A stretch of DNA of 64,000 nucleotides, taken from Trichomonas vaginalis G3 (Eukaryota; Parabasalia; Trichomonadida; Trichomonadidae). Numbering within the stretch: the stretch's first letter is position 1; every line of letters begins with the position of its first letter. Location of the stretch: the NCBI RefSeq assembly GCF_026262505.1, contig NC_067203.1, positions 12,412,392 through 12,476,391 on the forward strand, written 5' to 3'. This document shows positions 1 through 9,681 of this stretch, piece by piece. The notes beneath the pieces are model-generated. The model ran no database searches. It had not been told where the DNA came from and saw only the letters and a list, made by a program, of their open reading frames with translations. Both the position numbers and the translations under genes were made by a program.

Positions 1-476
1 TTTTATTAATGCAAATCAGACGGATCTCATGTAGAATGGTGATTCATAATATTGATGTTTTGAAGTAATGAAGTTGGCTGCATTGTTGGCTTAATTCAGG
101 CATTTTCAATGATTTATAGGAAGAATCAAAATAAGAAATATGTTTAGAAATGCATAGTTCCAAAATTTTAATGCATAAGGGATGTGAAAAAATTTCTCTC
201 GCAAAAAAATAGCTATAAATCTGAAAAATAGAATGAAATTAGTCATATAGATACTAATTAGTAATATACTTCTATAAAAACGTAATCATGTGCATTTTTT
301 ATTTATCGATCATGAGAAATCACGTAAAGCTCACAAAAATGAATTGTCTCCGGTTTTAGAATTGAATACTTTCTGAACGGTTGTTTATTTTTCCAAAAAT
401 ATGTAACATTACCTTTTTGATAATATTTATATATAAAATAATTTGAATACACCCCAGAATTTCAAGGAGCATCAAA
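1..476. other. Intergenic, no gene seen
   Basis: AT-rich DNA upstream of the Tup1-like gene. I see no open frame with coding character, no RNA gene and no repeat structure here. The last bases before the start codon include a TCAAAA sequence that only loosely resembles the trichomonad initiator. Confidence 0.5.
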
Positions 477-1793
477 ATGTCTCAGGCGCCAATGAATCCA
501 GCAAACACTCAAGGTGCTGCTGAAAAAGATACCGTGGAAAATATGATGAATAACCTTGATACTATTACTCAATCAATTAAGAGAATTCAAGAAGAACTGA
601 ACGGTTTCGAATTTTTATTAAATCAATCAAAAATCGCATGTAAGCAATACCAAGATGAAATCGAGACATTAGAGCAAATAAAGAAAGATCTTCAAACCAG
701 AACTTCCGGAAATCAATTAGTTCAAGTTAAACAAGAAATGTTACCCAAATTAAATCAAGAACCTTTTCCAAAGCCAATGCCGAAATTTTCTCAAGATGGA
801 AATATTCTTTCTCATGATCAAATCGAATGGACAACAAGTCCTCCGCATATAAAAAATACTGGCATCAAACTTCGCTATGCATTGTCGTTAAATTGCATCT
901 TGTGCGCTACGCAATTCAGTCCCGATGGTCATTATTTTGCATTTACAGACAAAAAGACTTTATTTATCATAAATACCTCTGATGGATCGTTAGTTGGAAC
1001 TGGCATGATACCTGGCAATGAAGACCAATATACAAGGATTATTGCTTTCTCTTCGAATTCTAAATACGTCGCAATTGGTGGCAAAAGTAACGAAATCTAC
1101 GTTTACGACAGAGCAAACCCATCTAATGTCTTTCAAATATTGAAGAAACATGCAAATATTGTATCATTATTACACTTTTCTCCAGATTCCGAGAGATTAT
1201 ATTCTGGAAGTTACGATGGACAGATTTGCATATGGGATACCAAGACATTTAAGCTCATAAAATGCAGAGAACAAATAAATCAGGAGAAAGGAGATGGTCT
1301 TGTCAGTTTTGCCTTATCTCATGACGGAAAAATGCTTGCCTTAGGTTTTGTCAAAGGAACTGTAATGTTACTTGATTCTTCTCTTGATCAGACACAACAT
1401 GTAATTACTTTCAAGGCTCATGAAGCTATTTTACATGGATTATCTTTATCTAATGACGATGACTTCCTTGCAATTGCTTCTCAAGATCAGACAGCATCTG
1501 TATGGCATAACTCGTTCGTTCCGAAGAAGGTTCATTCGTTTTCAGGCCACACAAACATCGTTTTAACGTGCTGTTTCACAAACGACAAGAAAATGCTCAT
1601 AACAGGGTCAAAAGACGAGACGATCAAGATTTGGTCGATAAATACCGGTGAATGCTTATGTACAATCAATGCACATAAAAATACAATTTTCCAGGTTCAA
1701 CATCACCCAACAGAGAATGCTTTCTTGTCATGCTCTGGTGATGGAAAGGTCTGCCTTTGGGATTATGCACCTGGTTACTACTTGACTCCTTAA
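477..1793 (+). CDS. Tup1/TLE-like WD40 corepressor
   Basis: 438 residues. Residues about 20-75 form a charged, heptad-rich helix resembling the N-terminal tetramerisation helix of Tup1-family corepressors. A Gln/Pro/Lys-rich linker follows, then about seven WD40 repeats from residue 130 to the end, with several GH...WD-type units ending in IWD, VWH, IWS and LWD. In known relatives the helix tetramerises and binds an Ssn6-type partner while the propeller contacts DNA-bound repressors or histones; a nuclear role in transcriptional repression is inferred from that layout. The end, with Trp-Asp followed by a short Tyr/Pro tail, looks complete. The stop is directly followed by A (TAAA), as is common in trichomonads. 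Many WD40 proteins share this general plan, so the Tup1 assignment rests mainly on the N-terminal helix plus the C-terminal propeller. Confidence 0.6.
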   Translation: MSQAPMNPANTQGAAEKDTVENMMNNLDTITQSIKRIQEELNGFEFLLNQSKIACKQYQDEIETLEQIKKDLQTRTSGNQLVQVKQEMLPKLNQEPFPKPMPKFSQDGNILSHDQIEWTTSPPHIKNTGIKLRYALSLNCILCATQFSPDGHYFAFTDKKTLFIINTSDGSLVGTGMIPGNEDQYTRIIAFSSNSKYVAIGGKSNEIYVYDRANPSNVFQILKKHANIVSLLHFSPDSERLYSGSYDGQICIWDTKTFKLIKCREQINQEKGDGLVSFALSHDGKMLALGFVKGTVMLLDSSLDQTQHVITFKAHEAILHGLSLSNDDDFLAIASQDQTASVWHNSFVPKKVHSFSGHTNIVLTCCFTNDKKMLITGSKDETIKIWSINTGECLCTINAHKNTIFQVQHHPTENAFLSCSGDGKVCLWDYAPGYYLTP

Positions 1794-2167
1794 ATTAATA
1801 GAATTGTTTTTTTATTATTTATATCTTGGATTTTATAATAATATAAGTTGTTATATGTGAAATTGTAAAGTATTTTATTTAGATATTATTAGCTATTTTT
1901 AACTTTTTTCATTCCAAAAACAAAATATCTCAAATTTTTCTTCAGTTATAGCTTCATTTTCAATTACATTTAATAGTACGCACATAATATGTTAAAAAGA
2001 TGAATAAATTTTCTTGATATCTTAAAAATTTAAATAAAAATATATTGGAATATACATAAAAATCGTGATTCATTCTTAATCATACAAATAGTATTGACAT
2101 ATTGATAATAAACAAACTGTTTAATGTATATAAAGTTAAAAGAATTAAAAATTAATAACATAAAATC
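1794..2167. other. Convergent intergenic spacer
   Basis: Space of 374 bases between the 3' ends of the Tup1-like gene and Vps52. It is very AT-rich. No gene, hairpin or repeat is evident. Confidence 0.5.
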
Positions 2168-4216
2168 TTATTTTCTCTTAAAATTGTTATTAAGGATATC
2201 CATGTATTCAGTAGCAAGTTGTGCAGGGGTAACCATTTGCTCCAACCATGGAATAGGTGCATCATTCTCGAGCTGATTCTTTTTCACGACCAAAGCCTTG
2301 AATCTTCCCCAAAGGAAGACAATTCTCATTGCTATTCTTTTTGTTATATCATTTCCGTTATCAAAATCTCCGAAATTCAATCTTTGGTGTTCGAAAATCA
2401 TCTTTGTTTTCTGAGAATGAGTTTTTGTGAACTGTGTAGCGATTTCCTTCAGTTCATCGATGGAAATATCAATCATGATTGGTTCTTCCTTCGCATTGTC
2501 AAATGTTGAGTAAGATCTTGACAAAACTCCAGAAATTTCGGGGAATTGTTGCTTAATAACCAAATCAAGATATACTTGGTGAACTTCATCATATCTTTTA
2601 TGGAAGAAACTAAGAATTGGATTATCATTCGATGCAGTTGAAATTGTATCGATAATTAAGAAATAATTGTTGATTAAAAAGGCTGGTTTCAAGTCTTCTG
2701 CTGACATCTTCTTTGATGTATCATCAAGGAGCTTATCAAAGACCGTTTTTGTGTCATCAACCGCTTTCATTATTAAATTCTGCACGGATTCGTCCAATAA
2801 CTGGACCATTGACTTCAGGAACTCACTGTATCTCCTTGTCATCGCTAATGCGAGGTGTGGTGATGCGTTGTTTTCGACAAGCATGTTTGGATCGACAGAT
2901 TTGATGGCGTTGACGTTATCTGAGATGATACGCTGGAATCTGTTGGTCAGCTTGTTTGTTAGGTTCTGTAAATGGTTGTTGACTTTGTCAATCTTTCTCC
3001 TTTGCATCTCATTTGAAAAAGAAATGACAAAACGAAGTAATAATATTATACATATTGGATCATTAATCTTATTAAACAAATCATCGAAAAATGTTTCAAG
3101 ATATTTGTAAGTCTCAGAAAAGATGATCGCCGAAACGGTTTCGTTCTCAAAAAATTCCAATGAGAACTTATATTCCATTGTCACTGTATCTATCAAAGTT
3201 TGGTACAATGACCTGAAGAAACTCTCGACCGGATAGACGCCATCACCGAACGGCTGCGGCGGAGACAGTATCTCGTTCAGGAGCTTGATTCTGTCGCCTA
3301 AACAGAAGAAATTGGTCATTTCCCCGATGATTTTCTTAGTCTGCATGAAGAAAAATCCGGATGTAGTGAGACCTGAGATGTTTTCTCTTGTAACTGAAGA
3401 CTGTGACATCTGGCGCTTAAGTCTGTATGTAAGCATCTTGAAGTTTTCGAGGTAAATGCGTGACATAATTTGAGAATAATAATCTCGTGCGGATTGCTCG
3501 TAATCTGATGAATGATGCTTTAAGAATATGATAAATGGTTTGCATTTGAGCATCTTGTGCTGTATTGCAACTTGCTCTGTACCGTATGTTTCTTTCATTT
3601 CATTCATTATATTAACGAACCAGTTTCTTATGTTGTTTGAAGCAATAACACGAAGTTTATCAAGTGGGAGAGTGATTTCTTGTGCTGCTTTTGTACTATA
3701 GCCGTCTTTTGATTTGATATATTGAATCTTTTTATGAAGCTCTTCTACGGCGGAGACATAATTGGCATTAACATCATTCTGCATTATAGTTGAAATGAAA
3801 TTGCGAGTAAGGGTGATTGATTGAGTAAATTCTCCATATTTATTTTCGAAATTCTTACGATTTCCAAGCTTTGTTGTCAATGTTTCTGATTTATCTTGAA
3901 GAGTACAAATTTCTGTTGATAAATTTCCAAGTGATTTCTTGAACTTTTCGAGTAATTCTTGAATTGCAGCTAATGCTTTGCCTGATTGGTCAAGTTCTGC
4001 AGCAATTTTTGCAGCATCTTCTAATTGTTGAAGATAATCATTGATGGCTGATGTCTCTGCAGCTTCAAGTTGTTTTCCAATTTGTTCATAAATTTTTCCA
4101 AGATCGTTTCCATTAGCAAGAACTTCTGCTACAGAAGGAACAGATGCGAACATGCTAATATCTTGCTCTGTTTCATCGAAATTCGGGTCGTCTGCATTTA
4201 ATGAAACATTGCTCAT
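2168..4216 (-). CDS. VPS52: Vps52 subunit of the GARP/EARP tethering complex
   Basis: 682 residues from the Met at 4216. Residues about 85-150 carry the family's signature block: a long helix, then a stretch reading SLGNLSTEICTLQDKS followed by a KLGNRK motif. Around residue 240 is a KCKPFIIFLK segment matching the Vps52 region where substrates of the fold begin, and the rest is helical. Vps52 is one arm of the GARP/EARP tethers that capture endosome-derived vesicles at the Golgi or recycling endosomes. I chose 4216 because the frame open upstream to 4303 is made only of transposon end sequence. A TCAAAT at 4230-4235 may serve as initiator. The transposon starts 21 bases upstream of the ATG, so all promoter DNA beyond that point is foreign. 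The gene is divergent from ALG5 on the far side of the insertion. Confidence 0.8.
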   Translation of the reverse strand: MSNVSLNADDPNFDETEQDISMFASVPSVAEVLANGNDLGKIYEQIGKQLEAAETSAINDYLQQLEDAAKIAAELDQSGKALAAIQELLEKFKKSLGNLSTEICTLQDKSETLTTKLGNRKNFENKYGEFTQSITLTRNFISTIMQNDVNANYVSAVEELHKKIQYIKSKDGYSTKAAQEITLPLDKLRVIASNNIRNWFVNIMNEMKETYGTEQVAIQHKMLKCKPFIIFLKHHSSDYEQSARDYYSQIMSRIYLENFKMLTYRLKRQMSQSSVTRENISGLTTSGFFFMQTKKIIGEMTNFFCLGDRIKLLNEILSPPQPFGDGVYPVESFFRSLYQTLIDTVTMEYKFSLEFFENETVSAIIFSETYKYLETFFDDLFNKINDPICIILLLRFVISFSNEMQRRKIDKVNNHLQNLTNKLTNRFQRIISDNVNAIKSVDPNMLVENNASPHLALAMTRRYSEFLKSMVQLLDESVQNLIMKAVDDTKTVFDKLLDDTSKKMSAEDLKPAFLINNYFLIIDTISTASNDNPILSFFHKRYDEVHQVYLDLVIKQQFPEISGVLSRSYSTFDNAKEEPIMIDISIDELKEIATQFTKTHSQKTKMIFEHQRLNFGDFDNGNDITKRIAMRIVFLWGRFKALVVKKNQLENDAPIPWLEQMVTPAQLATEYMDILNNNFKRK

Positions 4217-4229
4217 TTCAACAATATAA

Positions 4230-4235
4230 ATTTGA
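4230..4235 (-). promoter_or_regulatory. Possible initiator of VPS52
   Basis: TCAAAT on the minus strand with the putative +1 A at 4233, 17 bases before the ATG. It departs from the TCAYWW consensus at one position. It lies only a few bases from the transposon end at 4238. Confidence 0.3.
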
Positions 4236-4237
4236 AT

Positions 4238-4320
4238 GGGGGCGAGCATCATAAGAAAAATTTTTCGAAAAATAGGGGGTGTTAGTATACTCAACCCCCT
4301 CATTAATTATCGTTTCTAGA
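4238..4320 (+). repeat. Outer element left terminal inverted repeat
   Basis: 83 bases complementary to 7719-7801. It runs from the GGGGG end to TCTAGA, where the nested element has inserted. It contains a GGGGGT...ACCCCC-like short palindrome around GTTAGTATAC. Confidence 0.85.
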
Positions 4321-6115
4321 GGAATAGGAACAGAGGCCTTTTTTCAGGTAACCTTTAAGAAGTTTCCGAAAGAGTTTATGCTCATATAACCTCATTTCCA
4401 GGTAAATAGGGGGCATTGTTCTACTAAAAGTTTAGTTGCATACTGGCCTCATTTCCTAAGAAACTTAATCAAGAGGCTATCTCAATAAGCCTTGACCAAT
4501 AGGAATAGGATAAAGGAATATGCAATACTGAACTGCCGTAATCTTAAAGCAATAACCGATAGACACAAGCTCATCACTACTTGTTTGGTTGTTCAACGAA
4601 TCTTTTTATATCATAGTACACTACGCGTATCTCATACCTCCATCCAATAGATGATTTACTCATAATTACATTTAAAACCCAAAAGTCGACATTTTTTTGA
4701 AAATATTATTCAGATTCAACAAAAATTTTCATTGATGATACAGGCATATAAAAGTTTCCAAGATGTAATTACTTGTCTTAACAAAAAACTTCATTCTCTT
4801 TCTATAATTTGAACAAAATTATGCAGCCATCAGGATTTTCGTTCAGAAATCATGTTTCATTCCTCTACGTATATAAGAAATCATATTTTCTACGGAGAAA
4901 ACTCCATTTTTTATATTTTTCCTAAATTTTAATATTTTACTTCTTTTTAATTTCCTTTTATTAAGAGCACACTATCCTCTTTGAAGGATTTTCAATTTTT
5001 GCATCCCAACTACATTGCTGCATATTTTTACCATAACAATTCTTATCTATTGTTAAAATTCACTAAATTCGTGCACATTTTTACTTTTTCATATATGAAA
5101 ATACTGATAACTTCTTAAATTTCCAATTGAATCTTTCCTTTTGTACATTTTGTTTGAAAATGTTTTTATTTTTCTGCATGAATATCTTAACACTAAGGAC
5201 AAATATATATCAAAACCAAACTAATAGATTCTAGGCTCAGATATTTTCAATTTTCTTCTTATTTATTCTCCAATGTGATTATATGAGAATTCTGATAAAA
5301 CATTCTCGTATTATGCATGAGAAATCAATTATATTACAGTCATCTTTCAATATGCAATGTTTATGGTAATACTTAAATTTTTATCTCTTTACACTAACTT
5401 TATTATGAAAGGCATATTATAATGTTAAATTCACATCAAAATAATGCAAAACGTATCTTATATTAATTCCAGACTTCAAAATATTTAATGAAATTTAATT
5501 TCCTTCAAAAATTAAAATAACCATTTCAAATCAAGAAAGCAAAATTATAAAATAACAATACGGGTTCATTTGTCTTTGATAATAATAACAAATATTGATT
5601 TAATAAACAATTGAACTTATTAATTTTCGAGTAAAGATAAAAATATTCGAGAAAATTAATAAGTTCGTCATCTTCTATTAATTTTCACATGTTTTAGAAT
5701 GTATAATCTCAATGCAACAATAATATTGGATAAAAAATTCGACGAGTAATGGTTTTGCTTGAAAAGCGTCTGAGCATTATTTGAATTAATGTATATAATA
5801 CAAATGTGGTTACTTATAAATATGCTCGGAAGAAAGTATAATGCTGCATTAAAGAAGGTAGGCTAAAGAACCTAAATGCATGTTTCGGTATTATTGATTA
5901 CTAATTCCACAAGAGTGATGGTAAATCCTATTCCTATTGGTCAAGGCTTATTGAGATAGCCTCTTGATTAAGTTTCTTAGGAAATGAGGCCAGTATGCAA
6001 CTAAACTTTTAGTAGAACAATGCCCCCTATTTACCTGGAAATGAGGTTATATGAGCATAAACTCTTTCGGAAACTTCTTAAAGGTTACCTGAAAAAAGGC
6101 CTCTGTTCCTATTCC
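4321..6115. mobile_element. Nested transposon with 191-base perfect terminal inverted repeats
   Basis: The arms at 4321-4511 and 5925-6115 appear identical when one is reverse complemented; they begin GGAATAGGAACAGAGGCC and end inside with CCAATAGGAATAGGAT. The element is 1795 bases, flanked on both sides by TCTAGA (4315-4320 and 6116-6121), consistent with a 6-base target duplication, although TCTAGA is itself a palindrome. The interior 4512-5924 is AT-rich with no coding frame. Identical long arms imply recent insertion or ongoing correction. The terminal motif GGAATAGG recurs at the inner edge of each arm. Superfamily not recognised. Confidence 0.8.
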
Positions 6116-6131
6116 TCTAGAATATAGATCC

Positions 6132-7346
6132 AAGGTGATGTGATTTTTGCATCCCTGGGATGGACGATACACCCAAAGTGTCACCTTTTTTGGGATAACA
6201 TGAATTTTAAATATCATGAGAGTTCTGCAAACCATATGCACAATATCTATTCAGCCTGACTTCTTGTATATATGAGTTAGACTTCTTAAATATTGTGCTT
6301 GGGGCGATATAAGCATTTCCGAGATTACCATCGTGCTCTATAGTATGCTACTTCTCCCTGGTTCTAGCTCAGTTCCAAGGATATTGGCGTTCAAGGATTG
6401 GCAAGGTCCTTCCGAAGTCTCTCATTCGATGAGAGATTTCGGAAGAATCTTGCCTTAAAGTACTCCAACTCTTGTTCTTTTGTTCCTAAATAGTGAGAAA
6501 AGTTATTTGACTACTTAAGGTAGAGATTATCCGAGGTCCCTCATTTGATGAGAGGCCTCGGATAATCTCTGCCTTAAAATTGTACACTTGTAGTCCATGA
6601 GAGTGTAAGTATACATTGATAGGACAGCTTTCTTCTGAAGTCTTAGATTTGATGAGAACCTCAGAAGAAAACTGTCCTATTTTATAGTAAAAGGAGTTTC
6701 AGGAGCTCCAAAGCTCCCTTTCGTAAGGATTAGGAGCTTTGGAGCTCCTGGTTCGTAGATGTGTTTCGCATCTTTCATCAGCAAAGGACATTTACCATCT
6801 GGGACTATGTTGATGGAGACTCAGGAGCTCCAAAGCTCCCTTTAGTAAGGATTAGAAGCTTTGAAGCTCCTGGTTCGTAGACGTGTTTCGCATCTTTCAT
6901 CAGAAGAGGCCCAAATGGTAAATAGCCTCTGCTGATGAGCTTCAGGAGCTCCAAGGCTCCCCCTCGTAACGATTAGGAGCTTTGTAGCTCCTGAAGGTAA
7001 GGTAGGATTGCTCTGATCTCTAATCAGTAGATGCCATGCCTCATTATGAACTCTACTGACAAGAGATCAAGAGCTCCAAGGACTCCCTTTTTAGTTAGTG
7101 GCGTTCTCACCATTTAGTAGGATTGCTGATCCTACTAATGAAGTGATCACTTAGTATACGTTTTGAATAAATTGAATTTTTTTTTAGAATTTAGTATTTT
7201 TTATAGACATCACATGTATATTATAAATACATAAATATATTCTTTAATTCAAAAAATTCAATTCGGTTTTGGGATGGGTATCCAGCCCCAAGTATTCAAT
7301 TTTATTCAATTTTTTAAGAATTTTGGTTGGGATGCCCAGACCAAAA
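6132..7346. repeat. Hairpin-rich segment of the outer element
   Basis: At least ten inverted repeats lie in a row: 6132-6187, 6400-6454, 6519-6573, 6619-6680, 6700-6750, 6822-6872, 6898-6937, 6940-6996, 7014-7069, 7111-7140 and 7321-7346. Those at 6400 and 6519 are both 55 bases, start GG, end GCC and are each followed by TTAAA; their loops read CATTCGATGAG and CATTTGATGAG. Those at 6700, 6822 and 6940 share AGGAGCTCC arms. Stems differ between copies at paired positions, for example CCGAAG with TTTCGG against CCGAGG with CCTCGG. No open frame runs through the segment. Confidence 0.8.
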
Positions 7347-7718
7347 CAAGCTTTATATTTTGATGTGTAGATACGTATGTGTGCATCATTGTTGTGTTAT
7401 ATATTATGTTTTTAAAGAAAAAAAATCTGATTCAAAAAAAATTATCACTAATTAGTTGATAATATAAAGAAAAAATAGATAAATTGTATGTTTTGAGAGT
7501 ATTTATCCACATTCACTCATATGAATTCATTAAATAGTGTCTTTTTACTCCCAAATTTATTTTGAATTATTGAAATCAAAGAAAAAAATCAAAAAAAATT
7601 TCTCGAAATTTTTATTTTCAAAAAAAATTTGGATTTTATATTGAAAACTGACACTGGGAGGACGATAGGGCTGGGATTGGAGATACCCCGCTCACTTGGG
7701 AAAAATACGGATCTATAC

Positions 7719-7801
7719 TCTAGAAACGATAATTAATGAGGGGGTTGAGTATACTAACACCCCCTATTTTTCGAAAAATTTTTCTTATGATGCTCGCCCC
7801 C
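7719..7801 (-). repeat. Outer element right terminal inverted repeat
   Basis: 83 bases, the reverse complement of 4238-4320, ending CTCGCCCCC. It is followed by AATAAAAAC, where AAT matches the last three bases before the left end. Confidence 0.85.
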
Positions 7802-7906
7802 AATAAAAACTCAACAAAAATATTTAAATTGTGATAAGAAAATCATTTTTTATATCATTTTGACTTAAAATACATGATGTAATTATGAAATGTTTCATAT
7901 CACATG

Positions 7907-7912
7907 TCATAT
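7907..7912 (+). promoter_or_regulatory. Initiator of ALG5
   Basis: TCATAT matches the trichomonad TCAYWW initiator. The putative +1 A at 7909 is 5 bases before the ATG at 7914, which favours that start over the in-frame ATG at 7890. Confidence 0.5.
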
Positions 7913-7913
7913 A

Positions 7914-8915
7914 ATGATTGCCGAAATTGCAGATATTTTAGGGGATATTTGCTTACTTATATTCGTTTTTGCATTGATTTATGCAATTTGCAGTTCAGTA
8001 GTATCTGATGAAACTCTTTATGATAGAACTCTCCTTGCTTCAACGGATCCAAGAAAATTAGAGTATTTTATCGAACCTTCGCATGATGAACAACCTCAAT
8101 TATTCCCAACAATATTTGATGAACCGGAAGTTTATGCTACATTCGTTGTCCCAGCTTATAACGAAGAAAGAAGAATTCCATCAATGTTAAATGAAACACT
8201 CCAATTCCTTGATACTAGGAGAGATGAGAATCCTAATTTCTCATATGAGATCATTGTCGTTGATGATGGCTCCAAAGATAAAACAGCAGAAGTTGTTCTC
8301 GATTTCGCAAATTCACATCCAGAAATCCGTCTTCTTAAACAGCCAGTTAACATGGGTAAGGGTGCTGCAGTAGCGGCAGGCTGTTCACATGCAAGAGGAC
8401 AGTACATTTTAATGGTAGATGCAGATGGAGCAACAAAAATCGACGAATTTAACGAACTCGAAAAGAAAATGTTACAATTACAGCAAGTTAATCGCGAAGC
8501 AATCGTTGTTGGAAGCAGAGCTCATCTCGAAGGTCAAGATAAAGCAAATCGTACTCCAATTAGGAAATTCCTTGGCTTATCTTTCCATTTACTCATCTTA
8601 CTTAGTGGTGTTAGAGGTATTAATGACACACAATGCGGATTTAAGCTGTTTTCTAGAGAGGCATCAAGATATTTGTTCCCTAACCAACACATTGAGAGAT
8701 GGTGCTTTGATCCAGAGCTTCTCGTTATTGGAAGAAAGCGTAAGATGCAAATTGCCGAAGTTCCAGTCGAATGGAATGAAATTGAAGGCTCAAAGATGAA
8801 AGTTACATCAATGATCAAAATGGCCATCGATTTGCTGAGAATTGCTTTGTTCCACGGAATGGGAATCTGGACAGTCAAACTGAAACAGGCTGTTTACGAC
8901 CAGGAACTCATCTAA
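7914..8915 (+). CDS. ALG5: Dolichyl-phosphate beta-glucosyltransferase (ALG5 type)
   Basis: 333 residues. A single N-terminal membrane helix lies at about 8-30, followed by a cytosolic GT2 domain. Seen motifs are FVVPAYNEE near 77-85, VVDDGSKD near 115-122, NMGKG near 146-150 and DADGATK near 169-175, the nucleotide- and metal-binding Asp cluster typical of ALG5 and DPM1 relatives. The late [11 protein letters not shown] stretch is particularly ALG5-like. The reaction expected is transfer of glucose from UDP-glucose to dolichyl phosphate on the ER membrane, giving Dol-P-Glc for lumenal glucosyltransferases. Start 7914 is chosen from the initiator 5 bases upstream. The gene was probably divergent from VPS52 over a promoter of about 110 bases before the transposon entered. 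Dolichyl-phosphate mannose synthase is the main alternative, but the N-terminal anchor and the ATK motif favour ALG5. Confidence 0.82.
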
Positions 8916-9681
8916 CTGTCTTTATATATAAGTAAATTGTTATTTTTTTATATCATATTTTATAATTTTTTTTTAAAGGTTAGAGGGTTCTCTATTTTAT
9001 AAAGATGAAATTGCTTCTAATGAATTTTCCCAAACATTCCCAATAACACTATGCATTTGTTTAAACTCTATTATCTAATGAATATCTTTACAATGGAATC
9101 ATGATTAAGTATGAGAATTCACTCTTTCTAAACACATGAAATTCTGCAGCTGATTATTAAAAATTGGAAAACTCGTCCAGGAAATCGTCATATAATATTT
9201 GAGTTATATCATTTAACTATTTCTATACTATTCACAAAACTAAGGCCCAAAATTGAATGCAATGCTCACTGGTACTATATCAACTTGAACAGTGATTTGT
9301 GAATAAAAATTATCTTCACAAATTAGGAAGTCTCAATTCCAAAGAAAAAAAGTCAAATTATTTATACTATACAACAAATAACTTCAAATCCAATCCAAGA
9401 AAAGTCACAACAACAGCCAATCCTAAGAAACCAACCAAAAAATCTAAACCGAAGAAATCTTTATTCCAATAACTGAAGACTGGCAAAAAATAATCAAAAA
9501 AGTACTATATAATAATCTTTATTTGTTCTTCGATTACTACTATTAATAAATATTTGAATATTACAGAAAATGTATTAATCAATTTTTTTTTTATTCAATA
9601 AATCAAACATAAATTTTAATATAAAAACATAAAACAAAAGAACAAACGTAAAACAAACATCACTTATTTCCTTAGCAATAA
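8916..9681. other. Convergent intergenic with a coding-like tail
   Basis: 766 bases between the 3' ends of ALG5 and the TCAF-like pseudogene. Most is AT-rich without structure. At about 9292-9471 the plus strand has an open run of about 60 codons with no Met, whose end is Lys/Pro/Thr-rich (PKKPTKKSKPKKSLFQ, then TAA). It could be the relic of a basic C-terminal tail, or chance. Confidence 0.4.

Larger units (their letters stand above)
4238..7801. mobile_element. Non-autonomous DNA transposon (outer element) with nested insertion
   Basis: The ends are inverted repeats that look identical over at least 83 bases: 4238-4320 and 7719-7801 both start GGGGGCGAGCATCATAAG. The flanks are TTTGAAT on the left and AATAAAAAC on the right, consistent with a short AAT target duplication. 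The similarity resumes beyond the nested element: TATAGATCC occurs at 6122 and, inverted, just inside the right repeat, so the nested copy landed inside the left terminal repeat. No transposase frame is present. Contents: the nested element (4321-6115), a hairpin-rich stretch (about 6130-7350) and AT-rich DNA. A 3-base duplication would fit PIF/Harbinger-type elements, but the family is not established. The element lies between the divergent genes VPS52 and ALG5. Confidence 0.75.

Noticed and set aside
4217-4303. Extra N-terminal codons for VPS52 starting at 4303
   Set aside because: These codons are the terminal repeat of the transposon, and the family-like sequence begins at the Met at 4216.
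6047-6241. 64-codon minus-strand frame in the nested element
   Set aside because: It runs across the terminal repeat and insertion junction of the nested element, so it cannot be a conserved gene.
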